Source: Azolla caroliniana (lineage: Eukaryota; Polypodiophyta). From it: a DNA stretch of 64,000 bases. The position numbers and the translations under genes were made by a program. The notes below the pieces were generated by a model that saw only the letters and a list, made by a program, of their open reading frames with translations, had not been told where the DNA came from and searched no databases. The DNA lies in NCBI GenBank assembly GCA_043228905.1, contig JBHGNT010000018.1:9858001-9922000 (forward strand), in the 5' to 3' direction. This document shows, one piece after another, positions 50,667 to 61,307 of the stretch. The number at the start of each line of letters is the position of its first letter. Position 1 is the first letter of the stretch.

Positions 50667-53257
50667 CCCACCAAATAGCATGTCCTCCGGTACATGCCAA
50701 GAAGAGTGAGTGTGAGATTTTGGCTACGGTGATTAGTACGATTCCCTGCACACAATACACCCTTCACTCGAACCATTGTCGCCACCCAATCCACCATATC
50801 ATTCGCTCAGTCTTTGTTTTACCATGACCAGTTGTCACGGCCCCTTATTCTCTTTCCGAACATAATTTTTTAGGTTTTATGCATGTTCCACCTTTGTCCC
50901 GATCGTCTCCTCGCTCAAGGCACTTTGACCTGTCACTTCTCCCCAAGCCTTTATCTGAATAATGACATTGACTATCCCATGTAGTACCTTCAAGTGCATG
51001 CCCACTTTGAGATCCTTATGCGACCATGCTTTATATTTCTCACTTTGTCTAGTTTCATGATACAATCTCATGTTAGAGTTGAAAATCTTCACACTAGTGT
51101 CTTTGCTAGATGTTTCGTTCACATTCTTCGGATCTTGATGGCTCGCTTGGCTATCCTCATCCGTTGTCATACTTTGCTCAGAGTCTTTGTTGTATGCATC
51201 AACTTTTGTCTCTATGCTTTGCTTGACCTCTTCCTCCCACACATCAGCTTCAACCCTTGCTTCTTCGTTGTCATTGTCCTTCTCTTGGGTCTTACATCGG
51301 TTATTTCCCAAGTCTCCAGAACAAGTGTGGAGAGATCCATATGTATTTGTCTGCCACTCCCCAACATTGTTATTTGCAGCAGCATGGACCTTCGCTTCCC
51401 CGCCATCATCTTCTGTCTCTTGGGTCTCACATTGGCTTTGAGCCACAATTGCCCAAGTCTCTAGAACATGTGCGAAGGAATCCATTTGTCTTCAGCCAAT
51501 TACCTTCGACACCTTTGTCTTGATGTCATCTTTCACATCAGATTTGAACTCCCCTTTGTTGCCACCTTCCATCTCTTGGGTCTTCTGTTGGTTCTTGGAC
51601 GCAATAGCCAAAGTCTCTAGAACCAGTGTGGGGAAAGTCTTGTCACTGCCATCATTCACCATCGACTCGTCCATATCTATCTTCACCTCGATGTTGCACG
51701 CACCATCTTGGTCCTTCCCCTTACTACCACCCACATCAGATTTGAACTCCCCTTTGTTGCCACCTTCCGTTTCTTGGGTCTTCTATTGGTTCTTGAACGC
51801 AACTGCCAAAGTCTCTAGAACCAGTGTGGGGAAAGTCTTGTCACTGCCATCATTCACCATCGACTCGTCCATATCTATCTTCACCTCGATGTTGCGCGCA
51901 CCATCTTGGTCCTTCCCCTTACTACCACCTTACATCTCTTGGGTCTCACATTGGCTCTCTACAACTGCCCAAGTCTCGAGAACTTGTGTGAAGGAACCCT
52001 CGACGCGGCCATTTGCCATTAATTCGTCCATAGCCACCTCTGACTCGATGTTTTCTTTTTTGTGGCTATCGCTTCAATCTCATGGGCCTCGTACCCATTG
52101 ACCCTCTTGATCGAGCAAGCTTCGATTATGCATCTCTCTTCGTCGCATGTATTAATTTTGACCTTCGGCTCCTCGCTGACACCTTCCGTCTCTTGGGTCT
52201 CATGTTGGTTCTTGGACGCAACTGCCCACGTCTCTAGAACAAGTGCGGAGAAAATCTAGCCATGGTCGTTGTCGACACTTGTTCTCTTTTTCATAGTCAC
52301 CTCCTCGATGTTGGTTTTAGTAGGTAGATCCTCCATCATGTTGATCTCACACTCTTTATCTCCCTCAATGCAAGCTTCGATTAGGCTTGCTCCTTCATCA
52401 TCCATTGTTTCGAACACGATGCGCGTCCTGAAACATTTGTCCTCCTTTGAAGTGGCCTTTGCCGTCCTCGAGTCATCATCAATCTTCTTTTCGAGTAGGA
52501 TGCGTTGTTTAGGCGTCTCTACTTCTTTAGATGGTCTTGATTTTTCTACGCTTGGTCTTACCAAATCAATATCATCAAGCCATTGACGACGCTTGTCAAG
52601 CTTGTTGCATGCTCGCTTCACCGCAATCCAGTCTGTCACAAGCCCGTTCACTTGGGTATCATCTTCTAGGAGAGTTCCCAATTCTCGTCTATCCTTCATA
52701 TCCACAGCTTTTCAAGCAGCATTTGGTTTGTACTTCTCAAGCAGCATTTGGTTTGTGGCCTGGAGACGACGAAACATTTGGTTGAGCTCGTCGTACACCC
52801 TCGAAGCACTCATCTTTTTATTCTTCTTTTCTTTCCACTTCATCAAGGCATGTTGAGTCATTCTCGACAAATCTTCCGCCACGAACTCCGCTAATATCGC
52901 TTTCTCGAACCCAGACCATGTGGCCTTCCCTTCTTGAAGCTCAACAACAAGCCTTCAGACATTTTTGGCGACCACTCTCTTGAAATTTGCGATTTGACGT
53001 GCTTCAAACACGTCCCTCTGATTCATCTACCTTTTGTATGCATCAAGGAACTTCGTAATGTTCCTTCCGTCAAATTGGCCCTCGAGCTCCACGACATGGT
53101 CGACGGTCTTCTCCACGCTCGCATCATTGTCTCGAGATCTCATCATTTGTTCGACGATCAACATCATCCTTTTGAACTCTCCCGCTTGATTGCTTGAGGA
53201 CGCCATCTCCAAGTATTGGTTGATCCTTGACTTGATCCTTCCTACCGCCTCTTTCAC
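50667..53257 (-). pseudogene. Gag-like repeat protein of TR-GAG B
   Basis: Starts like Gypsy-D gag (MKEAVGRIKS at 53257, then MASSSNQAGEF). The middle part 52256-52705 contains RRELGTLLEDDTQVNGLVTDW and KKRTSVDNDHG. The C-terminal half repeats the VLETWA...ETQE motif six times (blocks near 51285, 51417, 51572, 51770, 51936, 52190), and a 66-codon block is duplicated in frame. No zinc knuckle and no enzyme. Stops and frameshifts near 53025, 52710, 52255 and 51490. The last open part (50877-51485) ends KVEHA. Confidence 0.75.
51534..51929 (-). repeat. 198-bp tandem duplication in coding repeat region
   Basis: CACATCAGATTTGAACTCCC at 51534 recurs at 51732, and the copies stay near-identical to CCCTTACTACCACC. 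198 bp is 66 codons, so the reading frame is preserved. TR-GAG A has a single copy (from about 9370). Confidence 0.85.
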
Positions 53258-53278
53258 GTCAGGTTCACCACTTAACTA

Positions 53279-53698
53279 TGTCGTGAAGATCCGTCACTAC
53301 GTGCGGATCGTGAGGCGGAACCACTGGGGTCCTGGACCAGAAGGATTCAAAGTTCGCACTAGCTTTAGCAAGAAAGTATTGAGAGAGAGAGATATTGAGA
53401 TAAAGATTTAACTCTTGATTTTAGATTTGACAGAGAAGATACATCAACAATAGGATTACAAGTTTTCTTATTTTTCCCAAATTTTACATTGACATAACTT
53501 GACATTTAGTTGTCCGTTTCAAATGTAGTAAAGTACATTTAGAAGCTCTTGAAGACCTCCATCTTCCTGTACCAAGATATTAAGCTAATCTAAAAATAGT
53601 TTCTTCACTATTATTGTTTCATATCTTGTGTGAAGAACCACACTCGATTTTGTACATTCCATGCAATTTTCACATCGTTGCCGAAAATCTTCACGACA
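53279..53698 (-). repeat. 5' LTR of TR-GAG B
   Basis: 420 bp, TGTCGTGAAGATCCG...TCTTCACGACA, next to the primer-site region TAGTTAAGTGGTGAACC (minus strand). Confidence 0.88.
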
Positions 53699-54561
53699 TC
53701 GGGTTGCTCCATGTAGATTTCTTCTTCTAGCTCCCCATGTAAGAATGTAGTTTTGACATCCAATTGTTCGATCTCCAGGTCCATACTGGCCACTATACTC
53801 AGAACAGTTCGAATGGATGTCATCTTCACGACTAGTGCGAATATTTCGTCGAAATCGATGCCCTTTTTCTATTGAAAACCCTTCACCACTATCCGGGCTT
53901 TATACCTGTGCTCACTGCCGGCTGCTCCAGTCTTCACCTTGTAGACCCATTTATTCCTGAGTGCTCTCTTACCTTTCGGTAGCTCTACTAGGTCATAGGT
54001 GTGATTCTCGTGCAAGTATTCCAACTCATCTTGCATCGCACTCAACCATTTCTCTCTGTGCTCGTCAGCAATGGCTTCTTCATAGCACTCCGGTTCACCT
54101 TCATCAATCAAGAGGATGTATTGACTGGCATATGTTGTTGGTGCTTCCCTTTCTCTAAGTGGGTATCGCCTTCCACTCATTGTTGGCTCTCTTTCAGATG
54201 TCTCTGCCAACTCTTCTCTTTGCTCGGGTTCCTGCACGTCAATCGGCATCTCCAGGTTGGACGACTCCAACTCATACTCTTCAATTGACCTTAGCAGCTC
54301 TGCCAACTCAAACTCATAGTCGGTACATGCATTTACCCCAAACATCCGAACACCCTCAGGTGTTGGTACGAGACATCCTTCCCTGTCCACACTCTTTGTG
54401 GGACATCACCCTTTAATGGTACTAAGAGAGACCTGTTGATCACCTAAACAACTGTGTACATAACCTCAACCCCAATAGGATTTCGGCAAATTTGCATGAG
54501 AGAGCATGCTCCTTACCCTCTTCATGATTGTTTGATTCATCCTCTCTGCAAGCCCGTTCAA
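53699..54561 (-). pseudogene. Copia-2 RT entry and integrase-RT linker
   Basis: RT start MTSIRTVLSIVASMDLEIEQLDVK and LHGELEEEIYMEQPD, preceded by RYPLREREAPTTYASQY, LHENHTYDLVELPKGKRALRNK and an acidic linker. A stop after KGFQ (53869) and frameshifts near 54400 break it. Compared with Copia-1, most of the integrase C-terminal domain (about residues 645-750) is deleted near 54390-54450. Confidence 0.82.
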
Positions 54562-55604
54562 CTATGGGGTCTTTGGCACTATGTATTCGATCCGAATACC
54601 TTGGCATTTGCAGTATTCCTCGAATTGCCCTCTATACTCGCCATCGTTGTCGGTTCGAACAACCTTCAACTTCTGACCCGACTCTCGTTCAGCTCTAGCC
54701 TTGAACTCCTTGAAAACCGACAGTACTTGATCCTTCGACTTCAATACGAAGACCCATGTCTTCCGACTATAGTTGTCGATGAACGTCACAAAATATTGTC
54801 CACCTCGATGCGATGGAGCATCTACATAACACACATCCGTGTGTACCAGTTCTAGTGCAACCTCTCTTCTTCTTGGTGGTCTTGTGTGGAATGCTGATCT
54901 ATTCTGCTTTCCGACCAAGTAGTTGACGCACTTCTCTAGGTGCACTCCCATGACTTCTGGTAGAAGCTTTTGGTTGGCTAGCAGGTGCATACCTTTCTCA
55001 CTCATGTGTCCCAACCTCTTATGGCATCTCTCTCCTGCCGAGTCGGTTGCCACATTTACATCCAATTTGCACAATCAGGCATGCATCATATATAATGTGC
55101 CTTCTTTCTGTGCTCGGGCCACTATAAGATATCCTCGGCAGAACTTCCACTTGCCATTCCTTCGTCATCTAACCTTCCAGTTGATATCAGATTGAATCAG
55201 ATATCGGGGACGTGTCAAACATCCTTCAGAGTCAGTCGACGCCGTCAAGCGGACACTTCCAACTTCGGCTATCTTGCACTCTCCATTATCACCGATTTTC
55301 ACATAATCGTGATCTCCGGCTATGTAAGTTGAGAAATACTCCTCGACGGAGTTATGTGGAACGATGCCCCGGAATCGATCACCCAAGTGCATTCTTCACT
55401 TGCAAGATTTGCACTTGTCTGTTCACAGATGAACACCAGTTCTTCATTGCTCGTAGCAATGGCAGAAGTGTTCTTCTCATCAGGAATCTTCTTGGGTTCG
55501 ACATTGTTTCCGACACCCTTGTCTTTTCTCATGTGTCGGTAGTCCTTCTGGAAGTGTCCAGGTTTACTACAGTAAAAGCACACTAGCTTACCTCTAGAGT
55601 TCAA
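54562..55604 (-). pseudogene. Copia-2 protease and integrase
   Basis: Knuckle CFYCSKPGHFQKDY (the last Cys changed to Tyr), protease WVIDSGASFHITP, then after frameshifts the pre-integrase HKRLGHMSEKGM and integrase LVHTDVCYVD, VRTDNDGEYRG and the stop after VPKTP just before the Glu motif (54562). Inactive. Confidence 0.85.
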
Positions 55605-56283
55605 TCTAGTTTGGGACTTTTCTCTCCTTGGTGGACTTCTTTGCTGGTTCCTTCCTCTGTCCGAATGTTGTGTTACATTCGACTCCGACTAGGACAGGAC
55701 TCCCTTGTCCTTCCTCCTTGCCTCCTCATTTAGGATGCTTGTCTTTATGGTTTGTAAAGACAAGTTCTCTTCTTGACAAGAGGTGTTGAGAGGGACCACC
55801 AGGTTCTCCCAACTATGCGACAGTGTGCACATCAACAAGATGGCCTGCATCACATCATTCAAGGGAAACTTGGTTGCAACAAGTTGATTCACATACCCCA
55901 TGAATGTGTTGATGTGTTCGACGATGCTCTCACCATCCCTATATTTCAGCCGTATGATCTTTCTGATCAGTGAGGTTCTATTGAACGTGTTCTTCCTCTC
56001 ATATAGACTCGACAACTTCTGCCACATCTCATGCGCATTTGTGTCGTTCGCTACATGTTGCAAGACACTTACATCGATGCATTGTTGGATGATGGCCATT
56101 GCCTTTCTGTTAAGAAGTTTCCAATCTGACTCCAATACCCCCTGGGTATATCTGTTCTGTCGACTGGCTCGTACAGGTCTTTGACTATGAGAAGGTATAA
56201 GGTCCTCCATCTTTATCTTCTAGTCTGCATAGTTCTGTGACTTTAGAACTATCATGCTTGGGAAGCCGCTCACACCTCCTTCC
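55605..56283 (-). pseudogene. Copia-2 gag N-terminus
   Basis: UBN2-type gag, legible as ESDWKLLNRKAMAIIQQC, YERKNTFNRTSLIRKI and INTFMGYVNQLVATKFPL, matching Copia-1 residues 50-190. Stop at 55689 and a frameshift near 56150; the likely ATG is near 56283 (MEGGVSGFPSM). Confidence 0.83.
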
Positions 56284-56297
56284 ATGCTTGCACATCA

Positions 56298-56310
56298 AGC
56301 TCTGATACCA
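56298..56310 (-). other. Primer binding site of Copia-2
   Basis: Minus strand TGGTATCAGAGCT three bases inside the 5' LTR. Confidence 0.85.
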
Positions 56311-56313
56311 GTT

Positions 56314-56799
56314 TGTTGAGAATCGATTGGTAAATCCACAAGATCAAATCATACTGAAAATACACAACATAGCCACACAGTACACAGATATTTACGTTGA
56401 AACCCTAAAACCGGAGAAAACCACGGGAGAGGAAAAACTTCACTATATAGTGGATGTCAAGGACAGATATTACAAAACTCTGATTAGGAGTGTATCAACC
56501 ACATAGGGTTCTTAGCGTCTTCTATTACGCACACAACTATGGCGCCGATCTCACTCTCCTTCTCTCTCTCTCTCTCTCTCTTTCGCACAACTCTCACTTC
56601 TTTTTTTCTTCTATTTTGCCCTAGATGTATATATCAACTGATACATCATAGCCACAACTACATATCATTGATTATTATGATTACTATAATAATAATGATA
56701 ATAATCTGTTCAAACAATCGACTCTTCAACTGTCAACTATCGGTTGTCGGCTACTTCCGAACACTCGGTTCCTCCTGTTGGAGGGACATATTCCCAACA
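56314..56799 (-). repeat. 5' LTR of Copia-2 (486 bp)
   Basis: TGTTGAGAATCGATTGG...ATTCCCAACA with a CT microsatellite at 56560-56583. Similar throughout to 48505-49029. Confidence 0.88.
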
Positions 56800-57151
56800 C
56801 CACTGACGTCCTATACCGTCGGATATTAGGATGACTAATACCTTGGAAGAGATAAACACGATCGTTGAGACAAAAGCCTAGCCCGCATCACCAGTGTCTA
56901 AAAGAGCAACCTTCTGACGTAATGTCCTTATGAGGGTAGGTAAGCCTCATATTTATACCTTTTCCTAGGCCCTTGAATAGTCGTGCCTTTCTAAAAGGCT
57001 CTCCATTCATTGGTTGTCCAAATCATGATAGTGCATGCATCTATCATTCCTTCTATCCAATCATTAGTCCCCTTATTAACATTAGTGACCATACCCTTCA
57101 CTAATGTAAATATTAGTGACCTACCCTCACCAACGTTATGTGTACATAACA
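56800..57151 (-). repeat. 5' LTR of Gypsy-3, second part
   Basis: Resumes at CACTGACGTCCTATACC, aligned with CACCGAAGTCCCATACC at 42330, and ends TGTACATAACA. Confidence 0.88.
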
Positions 57152-57450
57152 TACTCCTCTACTTCAAAAGATTGCACTCTTGCAATATAAAGTGAGGAAA
57201 TTGTGCCTTAAGAGTATGCTCACATTCCCGTAGACAATGACGTAGAGTCAGTAGGGACATGCAAAAAAACTTTTTGACCAATAGTAAATGCACGAGGACG
57301 TCTATCCTGATCAACATAAAATCGAACATGATTTTGAGCCGTCTTGACATTCTCTTTGGCAATATGCAACATTTGGTTCATGTCTTGCAAAATATTGCGT
57401 GTACTGTCTAATGTATCATGATGAATTGTGACATCAACTGGGGCACGTGG
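57152..57450 (-). pseudogene. Second Gypsy-3 interior (integrase end), truncated
   Basis: PPT (TACTCCTCTACTTC) and the following sequence match 42684-42985, including the same truncated integrase end. It is cut at GGGGCACGTGG by Copia-4. Its presence directly after an LTR shows a tandem LTR-interior-LTR-interior arrangement. Confidence 0.85.
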
Positions 57451-57851
57451 AGAATAAGAGGTTTAATGGAGAATCTTAATACACAGAGAGAGTACACACA
57501 TGAGAGACAGAGAGAGTAGAACGTAAAAGTTTATTAAAAAAATAACTCTACAACTCTGTACATACAACGTGCTAAACAACACTATTTATACAAGTCCATA
57601 AAGGACTGATAGAAGTACTCACAGGTAGTTCAATATTCCTACGTGCGACTGACACTAACTACGAGACAATGATTACCTAGTAGTCTACGCTACTGCTAGG
57701 CTTCTGGTTCCCGCTCATATCCGGCTCTCCGATCCGTCTCCCCGATCCGGCCGGTTGTTTCCGGATACCGATCCAGCTCATCCTTCCGGATGCCGATCCG
57801 GCTTAGGCTTCTTCAGCCGATCCGGATCCGGTTGAGCTTGCTCGCTCAACA
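57451..57851 (-). repeat. 3' LTR of Copia-4, outer end truncated
   Basis: Starts AGAATAAGAGGTTTAATGG, equivalent to 62840 in the right LTR, and ends GCTCGCTCAACA. Confidence 0.85.
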
Positions 57852-57863
57852 CTCCCCTTGAAG

Positions 57864-58690
57864 CTCAACTTCAGGTCGGATCATGGTGTTAGTGTTCGTG
57901 GTAGCCGGTCCTTCCACCTGACTCCTTTTGGTGTCGTCACACCTTGCTTGCACTCCTCGTCTGGTCTGGTTCCGCTTCTCGCGACCTCTCCGGTACTGTG
58001 CGCCTCGACCTCCTCGGTCGGCTTGTCTGCTCAACATGCCCATTTCAGCTCCCTCGCTGCTGTGACTCCGGCGCTTGTCGACCCGTCAGTTCCTTAGTGT
58101 TGGCGTCGACTTCCATTGCGTCCCTGTTCACTTGGCCTTTACTTAATCCGGCTTCTCCGAATCTTCAACCGAATCGGTTTCCTTCGATTTGTTCCAGCTC
58201 TTGTCCGAATTGGTTGCTCCCGATTAGTTCCTGCTCTTGTCCAAGTCACTATTTTCCAACTTATCTTCTAGTTTCAGGCCCTTCACCATATCAGACCATG
58301 TTTGGGTCTTGGGCTTCTCCTTCCGGTCAACTCTGTTCTTCTTGACTCTGCCGCCACTACTGCTCGTTCTGACTTGTTCGGATGTGCCGACTCCCTTTCC
58401 TTTTCTCGCCTTCAAGTGCGGCACGTCGAGATACTAAACACCAAGCATCTCCGAAAAGTGTTGCAACTTGTCTTATCTGAGTGGCTTGGTGAAGATGTCA
58501 GCAACTTGCCGATCCGTATGAACATATTGAAGGTCAACTTCACCGCTCAGAACCTGCTCACGCACAAAGTGATAGTGCACTTCAATGTGCTTTGTTCGAG
58601 CATGGAAGATGGGGTTCTGGGCGAGCTGACTGTTGCTCATGTTGTCACAATAAATCAGGTTCGGGGTCGGTACCTCGATCTGGAGGTCTC
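57864..58690 (-). pseudogene. Copia-4 RNase H end and basic extension
   Basis: RNase H ends with the usual FTKPL and LQHFSEMLGV near 58430-58530, and the frame then continues as YLDVPHLKARKGKG, VKKNRVDRKEKPKTQTWSDMVKGLKLE, and (after stops) SRQADRGGRGAQYRRGREKRNQTRRG. Most copia pol proteins stop soon after RNase H. The extension is about 190 codons, strongly basic, and shared with 5609-6270. Function unknown. Confidence 0.75.
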
Positions 58691-60030
58691 ACAGTAGTTG
58701 CTGAAGCCAGATGGCTTCATGGGTGGCATTGGTAGAACCTCGGTATTTAGCCTCAATGCTCAACAGAGCCACTACTGGCTGCTTTTTGCTGCTCCACGCA
58801 ACAACCACGCTACCTAGAGAAAACATGTAACCGGAGGTGAATCGGTGATCCGATGCATCAACAGCCCAGTGGACATCTGTATATCTGACTAGCTTCCCAG
58901 CTATACCGTGTCGGTATAACAATCCCCGATCCTTCGTGCCGCTAACATACTGGAGTATCCGGTGTGCGCATTGCAGGTGCTCGACGGTCGACTTCTGCAT
59001 GAACTGGTTGATCAATCCAACTGGGTAACTAAGGTCAGGTCAAGTGATTGTCAAGTATATGACACTTCCGACAATTTGTCAGAACCGTTTCTCATCGTAG
59101 GCCGGTCCAGAGTTGGGACAGAGCTTCTGGCTCTGGTCTAGGGGTGTGGAGACAGGTCGGCATTCCGGCATGCCAAACTTGTACAGCATATTCAACACAT
59201 AGTGTCGTTGTGAGAGCAATATGCCATCGGGGGTTCGGATCACCTCAATCAAAAGGATAATGAAGGTCCCCTAGGTCTTTCATTTCAAATGCGTTTGACA
59301 ACTGGGACTTTATTCAGCCGATTTCATTGAGTCCGGGTCTGGTGATGACTAAATCATCAACATAAAGTAGGATGCAAACTGGACCGTCTGGACCTTGCCG
59401 GATGAACAACGAGGAGTCGTATTTAGAGGTCACAAACCCCATCTTACGCAACCGGTGTGTGATCTTCGCATTCCAAGCTCGGGGGGCTTGTTTCAGACTA
59501 TAAAGCGACTTCTTACGGTGACACACCGCCGACTTTTTCATCTCTGACTGAAATCCGGGAGATTGGATCATATGGACCCGTTCTTCAAGGTCACCTTGAA
59601 GAAATGCATTCTTCACGTCCATCTGGTCAAGATGCCACCCCCTTGCCGCAGCAATCGCCAGTACCACACGAATCGTCATCATCTTCGCTACTGGAGCGAA
59701 GGTCTCGTCGTAATCAATTTCGTGGGTCTATGTGTATCCCTTCGCTACTAACTGGTCCTTGTACCGGTTAACCGAACCATCGGCATTGTACTTTACCTTG
59801 TGTGCACCCATTTGCAACTGATCGGTTTACAGTGTCGGGGAGGGTCAACGAGGTCCCATGTGTCGTTGGCATCGAGTGCCCACATTTTTTCTTCCATAGC
59901 GGCACGCCAATTTGCGTCCTTTGCCGCTTCTGCGTAGCTCTTCAGCTCACGCACTTCCACCACTTTGGTCATGTACGCATAGTGGTGAGCCATGTACTCA
60001 TTGTACCCGTACCACGTAACGGGGTTCTTT
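58691..60030 (-). pseudogene. Copia-4 RT and RNase H
   Basis: RT entry SYAEAAKDANWRAAMEEKMWAL near 59870-59940, then MTIRVVLAIAAARGWHLDQMDVK and LLYVDDLVITR (59340-59370, catalytic YVDD intact). RNase H with YTDVHWAVDASDHRFTSGY and SIEAKYRGSTNATHEAIWL. Frameshifts near 59780 and 59310; stops near 59040. Confidence 0.85.
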
Positions 60031-61307
60031 AGGCGGGAAGACCGACGTAACTTGGTATCACCCTGTTTGGGCCCTTCTTGGCTGGTTCGGACTTTGTTCC
60101 CGGAGATCCGCCTTCATCCTTTCCGGAGTTGGATGCGGTCTGATCTGACTTAATGCTACTAGCTTCGTATTCTGGCATCTTCTTCTTCCCCTTCTCTTTG
60201 CGCATGAACCGTCTCTTTGGTTCCTTGCGCGGGGAGAGCACGGTAGAGTCTCCACTACTCGTCAGTCCTTCATCTGATTGGTCACTTTGACCCAGTCGCT
60301 CATTCCGTACGCTCAACCGTAACGATTCCGGAGTCTCTTCTAGAGTCTCTAGCTCGTCATCTTCTATCTGGTCCTCCTTGGGCTCACTAGTCTCATCTTC
60401 TGGAATCCGGTCTTCGTCGGGATTTGGAGTCGATAAGGAGTACCATGATGCCGTCTCATCAAACTTGACATCTCGGCTTACTCGGACCTGCTTAGTCCGA
60501 GGGCTATAGCACTTATACCCCTCTGCTCATGCAAGTGGGCGACTAGGATGCACTTCTCCGACTTCGGATCTAGCTTTTTTCGCTTCTCATCCGGTACATG
60601 CACATATGGTATGCTACCGAATATCCGCAGGTGTCTCAAATTTGGTTTGTGCCCAAAATACAACTCGTGTGCTGACACCTTATCATCGATCCAGTTTTGG
60701 ATGTAGACGGCCATCCGAACTGCCTCAGCCCATTAGAAATGGGGCATGCTCTTCTCCTCCAACATTGTCCTTGCCACGTCGACAATCGACTGGTTCTTCC
60801 TTTCGGCCACACCGTTTTGCTCCGGTGTGTACTACAACTGAATTCTCTCCGAATTCTGTTCTGCTACAGATTACTGTTGAATTGGCCGGAAAAGTATTCC
60901 TTCCCGCCATCCGACCGCAGGCACTTGATCTTCCTCTCCGTTCCCCATTAAACCAAGCTTTGAAGGTTCTAGAAACACTCGAAGACTTCGCTCTTCCCCT
61001 CGATGAGGTAGATGCACGTGTGCCGGCTGTAGTCATCGATGAAGGAGATGAAAGGCCAACTCACGCCAAGACTAATGTTTTGTGCCGGTCCCCATATATC
61101 CGAATGGATTAAATCAAGCTTGTTATTGCTCCGGTTTTGTTAAGTGGGGAATGGAAGCCAGTGTTGCTTCCTGAGTTGGCAGGCTTCACAAATTTCGGCC
61201 TTCCAGTCGCTAAATTTCGCCAAACCGAAGACAACTTGTTTCGATTGTAGGTCCTGAAGCCTCCGGTAGATCCGCTTGTGCCACAGGTTGATGTTCGACT
61301 CGACCTT
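60031..61307 (-). pseudogene. Copia-4 integrase and linker
   Basis: Pre-integrase NLWHKRIYRRLQDLQ near 61260, CEACQLRKQHW near 61180, integrase LIHSDIWGPAQN near 61090, CLRSDGGKEYFSGQ near 60890 and QNGVAERKNQSIVDVARTML near 60790, then AVYIQNWIDDKVSAHELYFGHKPNL (60650-60714). Linker 60029-60316 has Ser/Glu/Lys-rich sequence. About eight stops or frameshifts. Confidence 0.82.

Larger units (their letters stand above)
50214..53698 (-). mobile_element. TR-GAG B: gag-only element inside Copia-2
   Basis: LTRs 50214-50660 and 53279-53698 with TGTCGTGAAG...CTTCACGACA ends; the interior encodes only a gag-like protein. Same family as TR-GAG A but with shorter LTRs (a large internal part missing). 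Inserted in Copia-2 RT, where Copia-2 reads CAACCCGA|AGGC. No clean target duplication is visible, only a T shared between CCTTA and TCGGG. LTRs are clearly diverged and differ by a 26-bp indel, so it is not recent. Confidence 0.88.
48505..56799 (-). mobile_element. Copia-2: decayed copia inside Gypsy-3 LTR
   Basis: LTRs 48505-49029 and 56314-56799 (TGTTGAGAATCGATT...ATTCCCAACA) flank a gag-pol with many lesions; TR-GAG B splits RT at 50214-53698. Flanks are GACAT and CCACT, so no target duplication, and about 10 bp of the Gypsy-3 LTR present in 42322-42331 are missing at the junction. Distant cousin of Copia-1 by gag and integrase motifs. Confidence 0.9.
42212..57151 (-). mobile_element. Gypsy-3: Ty3/gypsy with split 5' LTR
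   Basis: Left LTR 42212-42683; right LTR in two parts (48395-48504 and 56800-57151) separated by Copia-2. Interior: truncated integrase, RNase H, RT, protease, gag and a long repeat-bearing leader. The primer site TGGTATCAGAGCA touches the right LTR. Beyond 57151 the interior starts again (57152-57450), so two copies share one LTR in tandem. Confidence 0.88.
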
